Below are positions 1 through 8,967 of a stretch of 64,000 bases of DNA, piece after piece; the stretch's first letter is position 1; each line of letters opens with the position of its first letter. The translations under genes were made by a program, and so were the position numbers. The notes below the pieces were generated by a model, which saw nothing but the letters and a program-made list of their open reading frames with translations, did not search any database and was not told where the DNA came from. Origin of the DNA: Halorubrum sp. CSM-61 (GTDB taxonomy: Archaea; Halobacteriota; Halobacteria; Halobacteriales; Haloferacaceae); NCBI RefSeq assembly GCF_003781945.1, contig NZ_RJJW01000003.1:258260-322259 (forward strand). The letters run 5' to 3'.

Positions 1-776
1 CCGCCCTCGCTCCCGGCGACCGTCCCGGAGGGCAGGAGCGCGCACACGTCGTCCTGGATCATCTCGACGCCCTCCGGGTCGTCGAGCCAGAGGCCGTGGC
101 TGGTCAGTGTCGACTTCCCCGTCCCGGAGAGCCCCAGGAACAGCTGTCCCACGTCGCGGGTGTCGTCCCCGTCGGCGAGCGTAACGCGCTTGCTCCCCGC
201 GTGAAGGCCCAGTCCGCCCTGTCGCTTCGCGCGGTGCATGAACAGCCGGAGGAACGACTTCTTCGCCTCGCCCGTGTAATCGCTCCCGAGAACCGTCGTG
301 GCGCCGTCTTCCGGGTGGACCCGGATCCGCGGATCGTCGGTCGCGTCGGGCAGCTGCACCGTGACGAAGTCCGGGGACCGACCGTGAGACGGTTCGAGGA
401 GCTTCGCCCACGACAGCGCGATCCGGCCGTACTCCGCGGGGAGGAACAGCCGACACACGTACGAGGTGTCCGGGTGCCGACCGACGACGCGGTCGACGCA
501 GACCACGTCGTTCTCCGGGTCGTTGACCCACTCGACGCCGCGCGCGAACACGCCGTAATCCTCGTCGTCGAAGTCGTCGTCGAGGGTGTTCGCCGTCGCC
601 TCGGCGCTCCGCGACCGATAGTCGCTCACGTACGACGGCGATCCGTACTCCGTCGTCACCTCCTCGTCCGCCGACAGCTCGCGCAGTTCAGCGAACGAGG
701 GGTTGTACGTGACGTGGTCCGCCGTCTCCGGATCCGGATACGCCGTGGGTTCCGGGACCGGATCTTGAGTGGCCAT
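1..776 (-). CDS. pckA: Phosphoenolpyruvate carboxykinase (ATP), N-terminal part
   Basis: The gene runs off the left edge; about 258 N-terminal residues are visible. ATP-type PEP carboxykinase converts oxaloacetate and ATP to phosphoenolpyruvate and CO2 in the cytoplasm, the entry step of gluconeogenesis. The identification rests on the kinase-1a loop FLGLSGTGKSTL near residue 215, followed by the downstream stretch DDPEGVEMIQDDVCAL, as in the PckA family. The start MATQDPVPEP at 776-774 is chosen because a TATA-like sequence lies just upstream and the acidic N-terminus is typical of haloarchaeal copies. No frameshift is visible in the part seen. It is transcribed away from rdfA. Confidence 0.88.
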   Translation of the reverse strand, partial: MATQDPVPEPTAYPDPETADHVTYNPSFAELRELSADEEVTTEYGSPSYVSDYRSRSAEATANTLDDDFDDEDYGVFARGVEWVNDPENDVVCVDRVVGRHPDTSYVCRLFLPAEYGRIALSWAKLLEPSHGRSPDFVTVQLPDATDDPRIRVHPEDGATTVLGSDYTGEAKKSFLRLFMHRAKRQGGLGLHAGSKRVTLADGDDTRDVGQLFLGLSGTGKSTLTSHGLWLDDPEGVEMIQDDVCALLPSGTVAGSEG

Positions 777-796
777 GTACGGAATTTCGTTTGAGA

Positions 797-806
797 GTAT
801 ATAAGC
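797..806 (-). promoter_or_regulatory. TATA-like promoter of pckA
   Basis: On the minus strand CTTATATACT lies about 21-30 nt before the pckA start codon. That is the usual TATA position for a leaderless or short-leader haloarchaeal transcript. I see no other clear element in the 267-bp gap up to rdfA. Confidence 0.5.
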
Positions 807-1043
807 GTGCTGAACGGTGGGACACTGGCCAGCGACGCCCGCCGACGCCCGCTGGCGATGACGCTCGGCGCGCGCTCGGGACCTGTGAACACACATACGA
901 AAAATTACCAATTTGAAGAATTATACGAATATCGTAATGAATGCTGCCGGGGCCACGGGCCGTCGTCTCCCTTCGATTCCCCCTGAACGACCGGTGGGGC
1001 GGTACACCGATGATTTTGTCACGCTCGGGGTCGAACCCAGGGT

Positions 1044-1670
1044 ATGACCACCGAAGCGAGTGGCGCGAACACGAAGGTCGCCCGGGTGATCCGGGAGTAC
1101 GACCTCGACGGCATGGGCGCGAACTTGGAGGCCGCGTGGACCGGCGAGGCGGGCGAGCGGACGAGCCTGCGGGACCTCGCCGACGAGTTCAACGAGGCGG
1201 TGCTGGAGGCGGCCCTCCGCGAGGTCGGCGTCTCGTCGCTCAACGTCGACGTGTCGAGCACGTACGAGGCCCTCCGCGGCGAGTCGGGGTCGTCCGCGAC
1301 GCGGGCGCGTCGTCGCCTCGAACGCGAGGGGATCGACGTCGACGAGCTCACCGGCGACTTCGTCACTCACCAAGCGATCCACACGTACCTCACGCAGGAG
1401 CGCGAGGCGAGCCTCCCGGCGGCGGACGACGACATGGCCGACCGGAAGGTCGAGACCATCGAGAAGCTCCAGGGACGGGTCTCGGCGGTCGCCGAGTCGG
1501 CCATCTCCTCGCTCGCGAACGCCGAGGAGCTGGACCGGGGCGACTACGACGTGCTCGTCGACGTGCGCGCCGTCTGCCCGAACTGCGGCGCCGACTCGCC
1601 CGTCGGGGAACTGATCCGGCGCGGCGGCTGCGGCTGCGCGGCGGAGTCCGAGACCGCCGGCGACGAGTGA
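1044..1670 (+). CDS. rdfA: Rod-determining factor RdfA family protein
   Basis: The protein has 208 aa, is soluble and has no signal peptide. It matches the haloarchaeal RdfA family: an N-terminal block KVARVIREYDLDGMGANLE, then an LRDLADEFN segment, then RRRLEREGIDVDELTGDFVTHQAIHTYLT, and a C-terminal pair of cysteine pairs (CPNCG and CGC, residues about 180-198) that could bind zinc. Members affect rod versus disc cell shape in Haloferax; the mechanism is not evident from sequence. The start follows a short leader; upstream in-frame sequence is unlike the family. The gene stands alone, divergent from pckA and convergent with the liv operon. The family call is from remembered motifs. Confidence 0.72.
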   Translation: MTTEASGANTKVARVIREYDLDGMGANLEAAWTGEAGERTSLRDLADEFNEAVLEAALREVGVSSLNVDVSSTYEALRGESGSSATRARRRLEREGIDVDELTGDFVTHQAIHTYLTQEREASLPAADDDMADRKVETIEKLQGRVSAVAESAISSLANAEELDRGDYDVLVDVRAVCPNCGADSPVGELIRRGGCGCAAESETAGDE

Positions 1671-1882
1671 GCCGGCGGCCGGCTCGCTGGTTGGAACACG
1701 GTGGCGGTAGTACGGCGGTAAGTCATCAGTTTCCAATGTATTATATTTATTTTATATATCTTGGTCGGGTTCGGGGACCGAACCACCCCTCGGGCCGTCG
1801 TTTCCCTCGATCGGTCTCCGCACTCGCGCAGGTAACAGAGAGAAGGGTGGATTGCCGTGACGCCCGAAACCGTTCAACCCCG

Positions 1883-2626
1883 TCAGTCGAGCTGTTGAGA
1901 CCTGTCGGTCCCGACGCCGAGATACTCCAGTTGCACGTCCTCGTCCGCTCGGAGTTCGTCGATCGAACCGTCGTAGACGACCCGGCCCTGATCGAGGATG
2001 TACACTCGGTCCGCGACTTCTAACACGGTGTTCAGGTTCTGTTCTACGAGCAGGATGGGGATGTCCCGGCCCTTGATCGTCTCGATAGTCTCGATCACGT
2101 CTTCGACGATCTGGGGAGCCAGTCCCTCGGTCGGCTCGTCGAGCAGCAGGAGTTCCGTCTTGCTCATCAGTGCGCGCCCGATCGCGAGCATCTGCTGTTC
2201 GCCGCCGCTGAGCTTCGAGGCCTTTAGCGACTTCCGCTCCTCGAGGCGGGGCATCCACTCGAGGATCTCCTCGATCGTCATGATACCCTCGCTCCCCGTC
2301 ACGCCGCCCATGCGCAGGTTCTCGTGGACGGTGAGGTCGGGGAACACGTCGCGTCCCTCCGGGACGTAGCTGATTCCGCGCTGGCTGATTTCGTAGTCGG
2401 GCACCGCCGTGATGTCCTCGCCGCCGAAGCGGACCGCGCCCTCTGTCGGCTTGATGACGCCGGATATCGTCCGGAGCGTGGTGGTCTTCCCGGCGCCGTT
2501 CCGTCCGAGGAGCCCCACGACTTCGCCGTCGTCGACGTCGAGCGATACGTCCCACAGCACGTGTCCGGAGCCGTACGAGGCGTACACGCCGTCCATTTCG
2601 AGGAGGGAGTCGGGCGCCATCGTCAC
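1883..2626 (-). CDS. livF: Branched-chain amino acid-type ABC transporter ATPase LivF
   Basis: This is a 247-aa cytoplasmic ATPase subunit of a LivFGHM-type importer. Walker A is GLLGRNGAGKTTT (about residues 38-50), the signature is KLSGGEQQMLAIGRALM and Walker B is ELLLLDEPTEG, followed by the H-loop-region segment ILLVEQNL typical of LivF. Its ATG overlaps the livG stop (ATGA), so the two are translationally coupled. It is the last gene of a leftward operon (binding protein, fused permease, livG, livF). The true substrate need not be an amino acid: family members also carry urea, amides and other carboxylates, and the neighbours here are catabolic enzymes. Confidence 0.9.
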   Translation of the reverse strand: MTMAPDSLLEMDGVYASYGSGHVLWDVSLDVDDGEVVGLLGRNGAGKTTTLRTISGVIKPTEGAVRFGGEDITAVPDYEISQRGISYVPEGRDVFPDLTVHENLRMGGVTGSEGIMTIEEILEWMPRLEERKSLKASKLSGGEQQMLAIGRALMSKTELLLLDEPTEGLAPQIVEDVIETIETIKGRDIPILLVEQNLNTVLEVADRVYILDQGRVVYDGSIDELRADEDVQLEYLGVGTDRSQQLD

Positions 2627-3369
2627 TCCCCCTCCCCGGTGCCGATGTACGCTTCCTGCACGTCCTCGTCCGCCTGTATCGTCTCGGGATCGCCCTCCTT
2701 GAGTATCGCGCCGCGATTGAGTACGGTGATCCGGTCGGAGATCTCCATAACCATCTCGAGGTCGTGTTCGATCAGGACGAGCTTGATGTCCCGCTCGTCC
2801 GCGATCCGCCGTATCGTCTGCACCATCTTGGCGGATCCCTCGTTCCCCATCCCGGCGGTCGGCTCGTCCAAGAGCATCAGGTCCGGCTCGACGGCGATCG
2901 CCAATCCCACCTCGAGCTTCCGACGGTCGCCGTGGCTGAGCGCGTCCGCCCGGGTGTCGGCGAACTCCGTCAGGTCGAGGTCTTCCATGAGCGTCTCGGC
3001 CTTCCGCGTCGAGTCGATCGAGTCAGACCGCTTCCAGACCGAGTTGCGGTTCTCGTCGAGCGACTGCGTCGCGATCCGGACGTTCTCCTCGACCGTGAGG
3101 CCGTCGAACAGATCCGATATCTGGAACGATCTGCTGATCCCCTTGTCGACGATCGTCCGCGGGGATTTCCCCTCGATGTTCTCGCCCTCGAACCGGATCG
3201 TCCCCTCGGTCGGTTGGTGGTACCCCGTCAACAGGTGGAACAGCGTCGACTTCCCGGCGCCGTTGGGCCCGATTATGGAGTGGATCCCCTCGCGCTCGAT
3301 CGTCAGGTCGACGCTGTTGACCGCGGTCAGTGCACCGAACGTCTTCGTGAGGTTTCGTGTTTCCAACAT
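2623..3369 (-). CDS. livG: Branched-chain amino acid-type ABC transporter ATPase LivG
   Basis: This 248-aa ATPase pairs with LivF. Walker A is IGPNGAGKSTLFHLLTG near residue 35, Walker B is PDLMLLDEPTAGM, and the H-loop lies in IKLVLIEHDLEMVM. The ABC signature reads ALSHGDRRKLEVGLA, with H in place of the usual second glycine-region residue; this variant is normal for LivG proteins. The longer region between Walker A and the signature, with ISRSFQISDLF, is also LivG-like. It starts 3 nt after the permease stop and overlaps livF by 4 nt. Confidence 0.9.
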   Translation of the reverse strand: MLETRNLTKTFGALTAVNSVDLTIEREGIHSIIGPNGAGKSTLFHLLTGYHQPTEGTIRFEGENIEGKSPRTIVDKGISRSFQISDLFDGLTVEENVRIATQSLDENRNSVWKRSDSIDSTRKAETLMEDLDLTEFADTRADALSHGDRRKLEVGLAIAVEPDLMLLDEPTAGMGNEGSAKMVQTIRRIADERDIKLVLIEHDLEMVMEISDRITVLNRGAILKEGDPETIQADEDVQEAYIGTGEGE

Positions 3370-3372
3370 CTG

Positions 3373-5322
3373 TCAGTCACCCCTCTCTTCGACCGGTTCC
3401 GGTTCGGCGCTTCCAAACGGCCCCCGTTCCCCGCGGAGCAGCTCCGCTCCGATCGCGTAGAAGCTGACGAGCCCCCGCGGCGCGAACAGCACGATCACGA
3501 TCAGGATGAGCCCGAGCAGCATCCGCCAGTGATCGAAGTAGATCGTCAGGATCTGGTCGAGCCCGATCAGCACCGCTCCGCCGATGATCGGTCCGTACAG
3601 GGTTCCCACGCCGCCGAGGACCATGGCGAACAGCGCGTCCCCGGAGACGACCCAGAACAGCGTCTCCGGGCTGGTGAACGTCTGGAGCGTGACGAACAGC
3701 CCGCCGGCGACCCCTCCTAGGGCGCCGGAGACGGCGAAGATCCGTCGCTTGGCCATGTTCGTGTTGTAGCCGAGGAACGTCGTGCGACGCTCGCTCTCGC
3801 GGATCGCCTGTAGCTGGAGCCCGAACGGCGAGTCCATGATGCGCTTCGCGACGTAGTAGGACGCGACGAGCATCGCGAGTGCGAGGTAGTAGAACGTGAC
3901 CGTGTCCGACACGTCGACGAACCCGAGCAGTTCGACGCGGTCGATCGAGAGGCCGTTGCTCCCGCCCGTCAGGCCGCTCCACGACACCGACATCTGATAC
4001 AGTAGCTGCCCGATCGCGAACGTGATGATCGCGAAGTAGAGCCCGGAGAGCCGCGCGGAGATGGCGCCGACCAGCCACGCGATGGACGCCGCGACCAGAA
4101 TCGCGGCGCCCATGCTGAGGAGGAAGGAGTTCGTGACGTTCAGCGTCGTCAGCGCCACCACGTAGCTCCCCACCCCGTAGAACGCCGCGTGGCCGAACGA
4201 GATCAGGCCCGTGTACCCGGTGACGGTGTCGAGGCTGAGCGCTAAGATCCCCCAGATGAACATGAGCGCCACCAGTCCGACGCCGTAACTGCTCATGACC
4301 GTGTTGAGCCCGACCACCGGGAGGAGCAGGAGCGCCCCGAGAAGCGCGAGGACGCGGCGGTCGGTCAGCGGAACCGGGGGGATCCGCTCGTCGTACGAGA
4401 GCTTGGCCGCGTGCTTTCGGATCTCGTAGTCGCCGAGGATCCCCTCGGGTTTGATCAGCAGCGCGGCGAGCAGCAGGATGTAGAACACGAACCCAGACAG
4501 CGCCGGGACGAACGTGTCGACCGCCGCTTGGGTGAACCCGACGAGCAGCCCCGCGACGACCGCCCCGGCGAAGCTCCCGAGCCCGCCGATCGCGACCACG
4601 ACGAACGCGATGATGAGCGCGCCGTTCCCCATCTCCGGGTTGACGCTCAGGAACGGGCTCGCCAGCCCGCCGGCGATCGCGGCCAGGAACGTCCCGAGCG
4701 CGAACGTGAGCGTGTAGTACTTCTTGATGTTCACGCCCATGAGACGCGCCGTCGCCTGGTCCTGTGCGCCCGCACGGAGGATCAGGCCGAACCGCGAGTA
4801 CCGGATCAGAAGCCACGTGCCGAGCGCGATGACCGCGCCCGCGAGGATGGTGAAGAGGCGGTACTTCGGGTACGCGATCGGACCGACCTGGACCGCCCCG
4901 GCGAGGAGCTCCGGCGTCTGGAAGAACTGCGTGCCGGTCCCCCAGACGATCTCCACCAGCTCGGTGACGATGAGCAGGACGCCGAAGGTGATGAGCACGT
5001 GATACAGCGGCGACCGGTCGTAGATGTTCGAGAGGGTGAGCCGCTCGGCGACCACACCGATCCCCGCCACCGCGATAGGACCGACGATGAGGGCCACGAA
5101 GAAGCTCCCCGTGGCGTCGACGACCGCGAGCGTGAGGTACGCGCCTACCATGTAGAACGCGCCGTGCGCGAAGTTGAGTACGTCCGTGATCCCGAAGATA
5201 ACGGCGAACCCCGCGGCGATCAACACGTACAGCACGCCGAGCGCCAGTCCGTTTAAGAGCAGAAACGCCGCTTGCTCCACGCTGATGAAGGCTAACAGCG
5301 GCAGCGATTGAGATGCGATCAT
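3373..5322 (-). CDS. livHM: Fused LivH-LivM permease of the ABC importer
   Basis: This is a 649-aa membrane protein in which the two inner-membrane permeases, normally separate proteins of about 300 and 330 aa, are one chain. Residues about 1-295 are LivH-like (GITDVLNFAHGAFYMVGAYL near residue 45, ending PEGILGDYEIRK). A short hydrophilic linker (about 296-325, KLSYDERIPPVPLTDRR) follows. Residues about 326-649 are LivM-like (YTGLISFGHAAFYGVGSY; GLTGGSNGL; closing APRGLVSFY). No stop or frameshift interrupts the reading frame. The binding-protein gene lies 11 bp upstream and livG 3 bp downstream. A genuine fusion is likelier than sequencing error because the linker is sensible haloarchaeal protein sequence. 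Confidence 0.88.
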   Translation of the reverse strand: MIASQSLPLLAFISVEQAAFLLLNGLALGVLYVLIAAGFAVIFGITDVLNFAHGAFYMVGAYLTLAVVDATGSFFVALIVGPIAVAGIGVVAERLTLSNIYDRSPLYHVLITFGVLLIVTELVEIVWGTGTQFFQTPELLAGAVQVGPIAYPKYRLFTILAGAVIALGTWLLIRYSRFGLILRAGAQDQATARLMGVNIKKYYTLTFALGTFLAAIAGGLASPFLSVNPEMGNGALIIAFVVVAIGGLGSFAGAVVAGLLVGFTQAAVDTFVPALSGFVFYILLLAALLIKPEGILGDYEIRKHAAKLSYDERIPPVPLTDRRVLALLGALLLLPVVGLNTVMSSYGVGLVALMFIWGILALSLDTVTGYTGLISFGHAAFYGVGSYVVALTTLNVTNSFLLSMGAAILVAASIAWLVGAISARLSGLYFAIITFAIGQLLYQMSVSWSGLTGGSNGLSIDRVELLGFVDVSDTVTFYYLALAMLVASYYVAKRIMDSPFGLQLQAIRESERRTTFLGYNTNMAKRRIFAVSGALGGVAGGLFVTLQTFTSPETLFWVVSGDALFAMVLGGVGTLYGPIIGGAVLIGLDQILTIYFDHWRMLLGLILIVIVLFAPRGLVSFYAIGAELLRGERGPFGSAEPEPVEERGD

Positions 5323-5333
5323 GGCGGGGGCCG

Positions 5334-6653
5334 CTAGAGGTCCGGCATCTCACAGCCGGTGTCGGTGCAGGGACGGGTGACCTCTTCGGCACCGAGTTCG
5401 CCGACGATCTCCTGACCCGGCCAGTCGTGTTCGTTCGGCTCCGTGATCCGGCCGACGAACCCCTTGCGCATCGCCTGGTGGTCGCACTCGCGCATCGTCG
5501 CGGGGCCCATCGGCTCCTCGCTCTCCATCCCCTCGAGCTCGCCGATGATCGCTTCCGTCTCCACCGAGCCAGCGGCTTCGGCGGCCTCCGCGTATCGCAG
5601 GAGGCTGCTCCAGATCACGAGCGCGAAGTCGGTGGGCGGCTGGTCGTGAAGCTCCGTATGAAGGTCGACGAGCGTCTGATTCGCCTCGGTATCGTACGTC
5701 GGCTCGTAGCGGATCGTGGTGTAGGTCCCGACGGCCGAACTCCCCGCCCCCTCCCGGAGCGGGCGGTAGGTGTTCGTCGTGCTCATGATGTCCTGTTCGA
5801 GGCCGAACTGGGTTGACTGGCTCAAGAAATTCACCGCGTCGGACCCGCTGAACCCCTGGAGGACCCAGTCCGCCTCGGAGGACTGGATCTGGCTGAGGAC
5901 GGACGAGTAGTCGTCGTGACCAAGCGGCGTCTGCGTCTCGTCGACGATGTTGTACTCGAGGTCGGACGCCTCGAAGGCCTTCTTCCACTCGCGACTGATC
6001 GACTGGCCGAACGCGTAGTCGGCGACGTGGATCCACACGTTCTCGCCGAGGTTCTCCAGCGCCCACTTCGCGCCGGTCCGCGCGATCTGACTGTCGGAGT
6101 ACTGGTACCGGAAGGTGGTGGGGCGACACTCGCTGCCCGTGATCTCCTCGGGACCCCCGTACGCGAAGTACGGGACGCCCTCGTCGTGGGCGTAGTCCGC
6201 GATCGAGAGGTTCACCGCGCCCGAGACGGCCCCGATGAGCACGTCCACGTCGTTCGTCTCCACGTGTCGACGCGCCATGTCCCGCCCCTGACCGGGGTCG
6301 CCCTCGGTGTCTTCGATGAACCCCGCCACGTCGCGGTCCAGGATGCCGCCGACCTCCTCGTTGAGCTGGTGAAGCGTCGTCTCCGCGCCGCGCTCCATGG
6401 CCTCGCCTTGGGCGGCGAAGATGCCGGTCTGCGGGATGAGGAAGCCGATCCGAACGGGGTTGTCGCCCACGTCGCCGCTATTGAGGTCGCCGTCGTCTCC
6501 GTCGCCGTTTCCGCTTCCGTCTCCATCTCCGTCTCCGTCCCCGCCTCCGTCGTCCGCACAGCCCGCGAGCAGCGACAGCGAGGCGGCGCCGAGCGCGCCG
6601 CCGCCGGCGCGTTTGAGAACGGTGCGTCTGCGCGTATTGTCACTCGGTCGCAT
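5334..6653 (-). CDS. ABC transporter substrate-binding lipoprotein (Liv type)
   Basis: The 439-aa extracellular binding protein is anchored outside the membrane. It begins with a twin-arginine signal (RRRTVLKRAGGGALGAASLSLLAGC); the cysteine at the end is a lipobox. An Asp/Gly-rich linker (residues about 33-55) follows, then a type-1 periplasmic-binding fold: VRIGFLIPQTGIFAAQGEAM and RDVAGFIEDTEGDPGQG are characteristic of the leucine/amide-binding family. It is the first transporter gene of the operon and has its own TATA-like sequence upstream. The substrate is not readable. The adjacent CoA-transferase and thiolase locus suggests a carboxylate or amide. Confidence 0.85.
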   Translation of the reverse strand: MRPSDNTRRRTVLKRAGGGALGAASLSLLAGCADDGGGDGDGDGDGSGNGDGDDGDLNSGDVGDNPVRIGFLIPQTGIFAAQGEAMERGAETTLHQLNEEVGGILDRDVAGFIEDTEGDPGQGRDMARRHVETNDVDVLIGAVSGAVNLSIADYAHDEGVPYFAYGGPEEITGSECRPTTFRYQYSDSQIARTGAKWALENLGENVWIHVADYAFGQSISREWKKAFEASDLEYNIVDETQTPLGHDDYSSVLSQIQSSEADWVLQGFSGSDAVNFLSQSTQFGLEQDIMSTTNTYRPLREGAGSSAVGTYTTIRYEPTYDTEANQTLVDLHTELHDQPPTDFALVIWSSLLRYAEAAEAAGSVETEAIIGELEGMESEEPMGPATMRECDHQAMRKGFVGRITEPNEHDWPGQEIVGELGAEEVTRPCTDTGCEMPDL

Positions 6654-6674
6654 AACGAATCAATAATAGTGATA

Positions 6675-6683
6675 TATGATAAA
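6675..6683 (-). promoter_or_regulatory. TATA-like sequence before the binding-protein gene
   Basis: TTTATCATA on the minus strand lies 22-30 nt before the start codon at 6653, in the short AT-rich gap after the SDR gene. It suggests the importer genes can be transcribed separately from the two metabolic genes upstream. Confidence 0.4.
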
Positions 6684-6706
6684 CCTTCGCCTTGAGGTAT
6701 CGGACG

Positions 6707-7506
6707 CTACTCCCAGCAGGACCCCGCGTCGACGTTGATCGCCTGTCCTGAGATGTGGCGCGCGCGCGCTCGGAGGCGAGGAAGGCCACCGCCTCCGCGG
6801 TGTCCTCCTCGTCGACGAGCGTTCCGAGGGCGGCGTCGCCGGTGAAGAGGCGCTCCTTCGCCTTCTCGAACGAGACACCCATATTCGCCGCCTGTTGCTC
6901 GATGGAGTTATCGATCCGGTCCCCCGAGGTCGCGCCGGGACAGACCGCGTTGACCGTGACGCCGTCGTCGCCGAGGTCGAGCGCCAGCGAGCGGGTGAGC
7001 GCGATGACGCCCATCTTCGAGACGTTGTACGGCGACCGGCTCGGAAGCACGTCCTTGGCCGCCGTCGACGAGATGTTCACGACCCGCCCGCGAGCGCTCT
7101 CCCGGAGGTGCGGCGCCGCGGCCCGCACCGTGTGGACCTGCCCGAGGAGGTTGACGTCGAGCGTCCGCTCCCAGTCGTCGACGGTGGTGTCGTCGATACG
7201 CGCGGTGGGGCCGGCGATCCCCGCGTCGTTGACGACGCAGTCGAGGCCGCCGAACGCCTCGACGGTCTCCCGGACCGAGGACTCGATCGAATCGACGTCG
7301 GTCACGTCGGTCTCGACCGCGATCGCCCGGTCCGGATCGTCGATCAGCTCGACCGTCTCGTGGATCCCCTCGCCGCGGGCCGCGACGGCGACGTTCGCCC
7401 CGTAGTCGGCGAGGGTCAGCGCGATCCGCCGCCCGATGTTCTGGCTCCCTCCGGTGACGAACGCGGTGGTGTCCCCGAGCATGGACGAGTCGTCCGATCG
7501 AACCAT
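6707..7506 (-). pseudogene. SDR-family oxidoreductase, frameshifted near its C-terminus
   Basis: This is a short-chain dehydrogenase/reductase acting on an unknown hydroxyl or keto substrate with NAD(P). The start at 7506 overlaps the previous stop. The nucleotide-binding motif is VTGGSQNIGRRIA (about residues 15-27), followed by the NDAG motif, the serine of NISSTAAKDV, and the catalytic YNVSK. Near residue 245 the frame is broken in an alternating CG tract. As read, the protein continues with unrelated residues past the binding-protein start. Removing one CG unit restores HISGQAINVDAGSCWE and a stop at 6707, giving 265 aa, the usual SDR length. It may be a real phase change or an assembly error; the catalytic core is intact either way. 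Confidence 0.85.
6758..6769. repeat. Alternating GC dinucleotide tract at the SDR frameshift
   Basis: Twelve bases of strict G/C alternation sit exactly where the SDR reading frame fails. One unit fewer would restore the family C-terminus. Such tracts are prone both to slippage in the cell and to sequencing error. Confidence 0.85.
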
Positions 7507-8420
7507 CAGATCAACACCCGGTCGAGGAACGCGGTCGAATGCTCCATACCGCTGTGGAGCGGCTGCGGCGTGTTGAGCTGTTGGATGCTGACGGGCCCGT
7601 CGTAGCCGACTAGATCGAGGGCGGTGACGATCTCCCGCCACGCCTCCTCGTCGTGTCCGTACCCGATCGGGCAGAACGACCACGGGCGGTTCTCGGCGTC
7701 GTCGAGCGGCGTCATGTCCCACCGCCCCTTGACCGCGAGGTTCGCCTCGTGGGTCTGCACGTCGGACGCCTCGACGTGGAACAGCGCGTCGTCTTCCGCG
7801 AGGTACCGGACCGAGGCCACGGGATCGATGTCTTGGAGCCAGAGGTGGCCGGGATCGAGGTACCCGCCGATCCGGTCGTGCGTGGCGTCCCGGAGCCGCC
7901 GGAGCGCCGCCGGGCTGTTGACGAGCGTGTTGACGTGGATCTCGATGGCGACGTCGATCCCGTAGTCGTCTGCGTACGCCCCGAGATCGGTCCAGTAGGG
8001 GATCGCCACATCCTCCCACTGGTAGTCGAAGCGCTCCCGCTGGTCGCCGGGCGGTATCGGCGTCGCGGTCCAGTTCGGGGTCCGGTCGTCGGGGTGACCG
8101 CCCGGCAGGCCCGAGAACGCGGAGACGGTGTCGACGCCGAGCTGATCCGCCAGTCGGATCGTCTTCCGGAGTCGCTCGTCGGCCGCGTCTGCCTGCTCCG
8201 ACACGGGGTGAAGCGGGTTGTAGCCGGTCACGCCGAGCATCGATATCTCCATCCCGTGTGCGCGGACCGTTTCGAGAAGCTCCGCTTGGTCCGTCTCCGC
8301 GTCCAAATACTCGTCGGGATCACAGCGCCAATCGATGCTCTCGACGCCCAACGGGGCGAGAAATTCGAGCGTGGATTCGAGCGGTTCCTCGAACGGTAGC
8401 GTCTGTACCGCCAAGTGCAT
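7506..8420 (-). CDS. Sugar phosphate isomerase/epimerase-like TIM-barrel protein
   Basis: The 304-aa soluble protein belongs to the xylose-isomerase-like TIM-barrel / AP-endonuclease-2 superfamily. Visible elements are a first strand HLAVQTLPFEEPLESTLEFL, ADQLGVDTVSAFSG, IDVAIEIHVNTL, RIGGYLDPGHLWLQ, FHVEASD and YDGPVSIQQLN, which spread candidate metal ligands (Glu, Asp/His, Glu) over the strand ends as the fold requires. I chose MHLAVQTLPF at 8420 because the longer reading frame upstream is low-quality sequence and a TATA-like GTTAAGTC lies 23-31 nt upstream. It overlaps the SDR gene by 1 nt, so an isomerase plus dehydrogenase pair probably processes the imported compound. The exact reaction is unknown. 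Confidence 0.8.
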   Translation of the reverse strand: MHLAVQTLPFEEPLESTLEFLAPLGVESIDWRCDPDEYLDAETDQAELLETVRAHGMEISMLGVTGYNPLHPVSEQADAADERLRKTIRLADQLGVDTVSAFSGLPGGHPDDRTPNWTATPIPPGDQRERFDYQWEDVAIPYWTDLGAYADDYGIDVAIEIHVNTLVNSPAALRRLRDATHDRIGGYLDPGHLWLQDIDPVASVRYLAEDDALFHVEASDVQTHEANLAVKGRWDMTPLDDAENRPWSFCPIGYGHDEEAWREIVTALDLVGYDGPVSIQQLNTPQPLHSGMEHSTAFLDRVLI

Positions 8421-8967
8421 GGCTGTGAGTCTCACTCGCACCGACTTAACGTTGTGCCCGGCCGGAGCCACGCCCTCAAGCCACTCACGGGGGTCCGGCA
8501 GCGACACGAGGAGGTCGCTCTCCCGACACCTCGCGTCACCCGATTCCCCGAACCGACGGAATCGGTGTGTTCGAAAGGCATAATCCCGCATATTGAGACA
8601 GATTGCAATCCGTTGATCTACGGTTTGTGTAATTTAGTCCCGAATTCTATAGGTACCAAGGCCGATATCGGTCGTTCAGAATACGGGATCTATGTATCGG
8701 ATTAGTTGACTCAAACATTACACACATATGTTTGTAATTTCTATCGTCGTTACTGCCGTCCGGCTTGGCAGACGTCGATCGACGCCGGTTCGAGGTGTCG
8801 AGCGCACGGAGCGACGGCTGGCGTCGATCGACCCTGAACCGAACGGGTGTCCGAGTATATGCGATTTTTGTCGTCTCGGATCGATTCGGATCACGCTCAC
8901 TGCCACCGATTTTTATTTATATCTGAATATACGGGATGTTTAAGTACGATTAGCCGGTAACAACGGT
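8421..8967. promoter_or_regulatory. Divergent control region between isomerase operon and iclR
   Basis: This 547-bp gap separates the leftward catabolic/import operon from rightward iclR. It contains a TATA-like TTAAG element near 8443-8451 for the left operon, a long AT-rich stretch around 8620-8740, and TTTAAGTA at 8939-8946 about 22-29 nt before the iclR start. The small open frames here look non-coding. An IclR operator is expected in this gap, but I cannot pick out a convincing palindrome. Confidence 0.5.
8939..8946 (+). promoter_or_regulatory. TATA-like promoter of iclR-type gene
   Basis: TTTAAGTA lies 22-29 nt before the ATG at 8968, the position expected for a leaderless haloarchaeal transcript. 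Confidence 0.5.

Noticed and set aside
8728-8943. Small open frame between the isomerase and iclR genes
   Set aside because: Composition is not protein-like, it overlaps the promoter region, and it has no recognisable motif.
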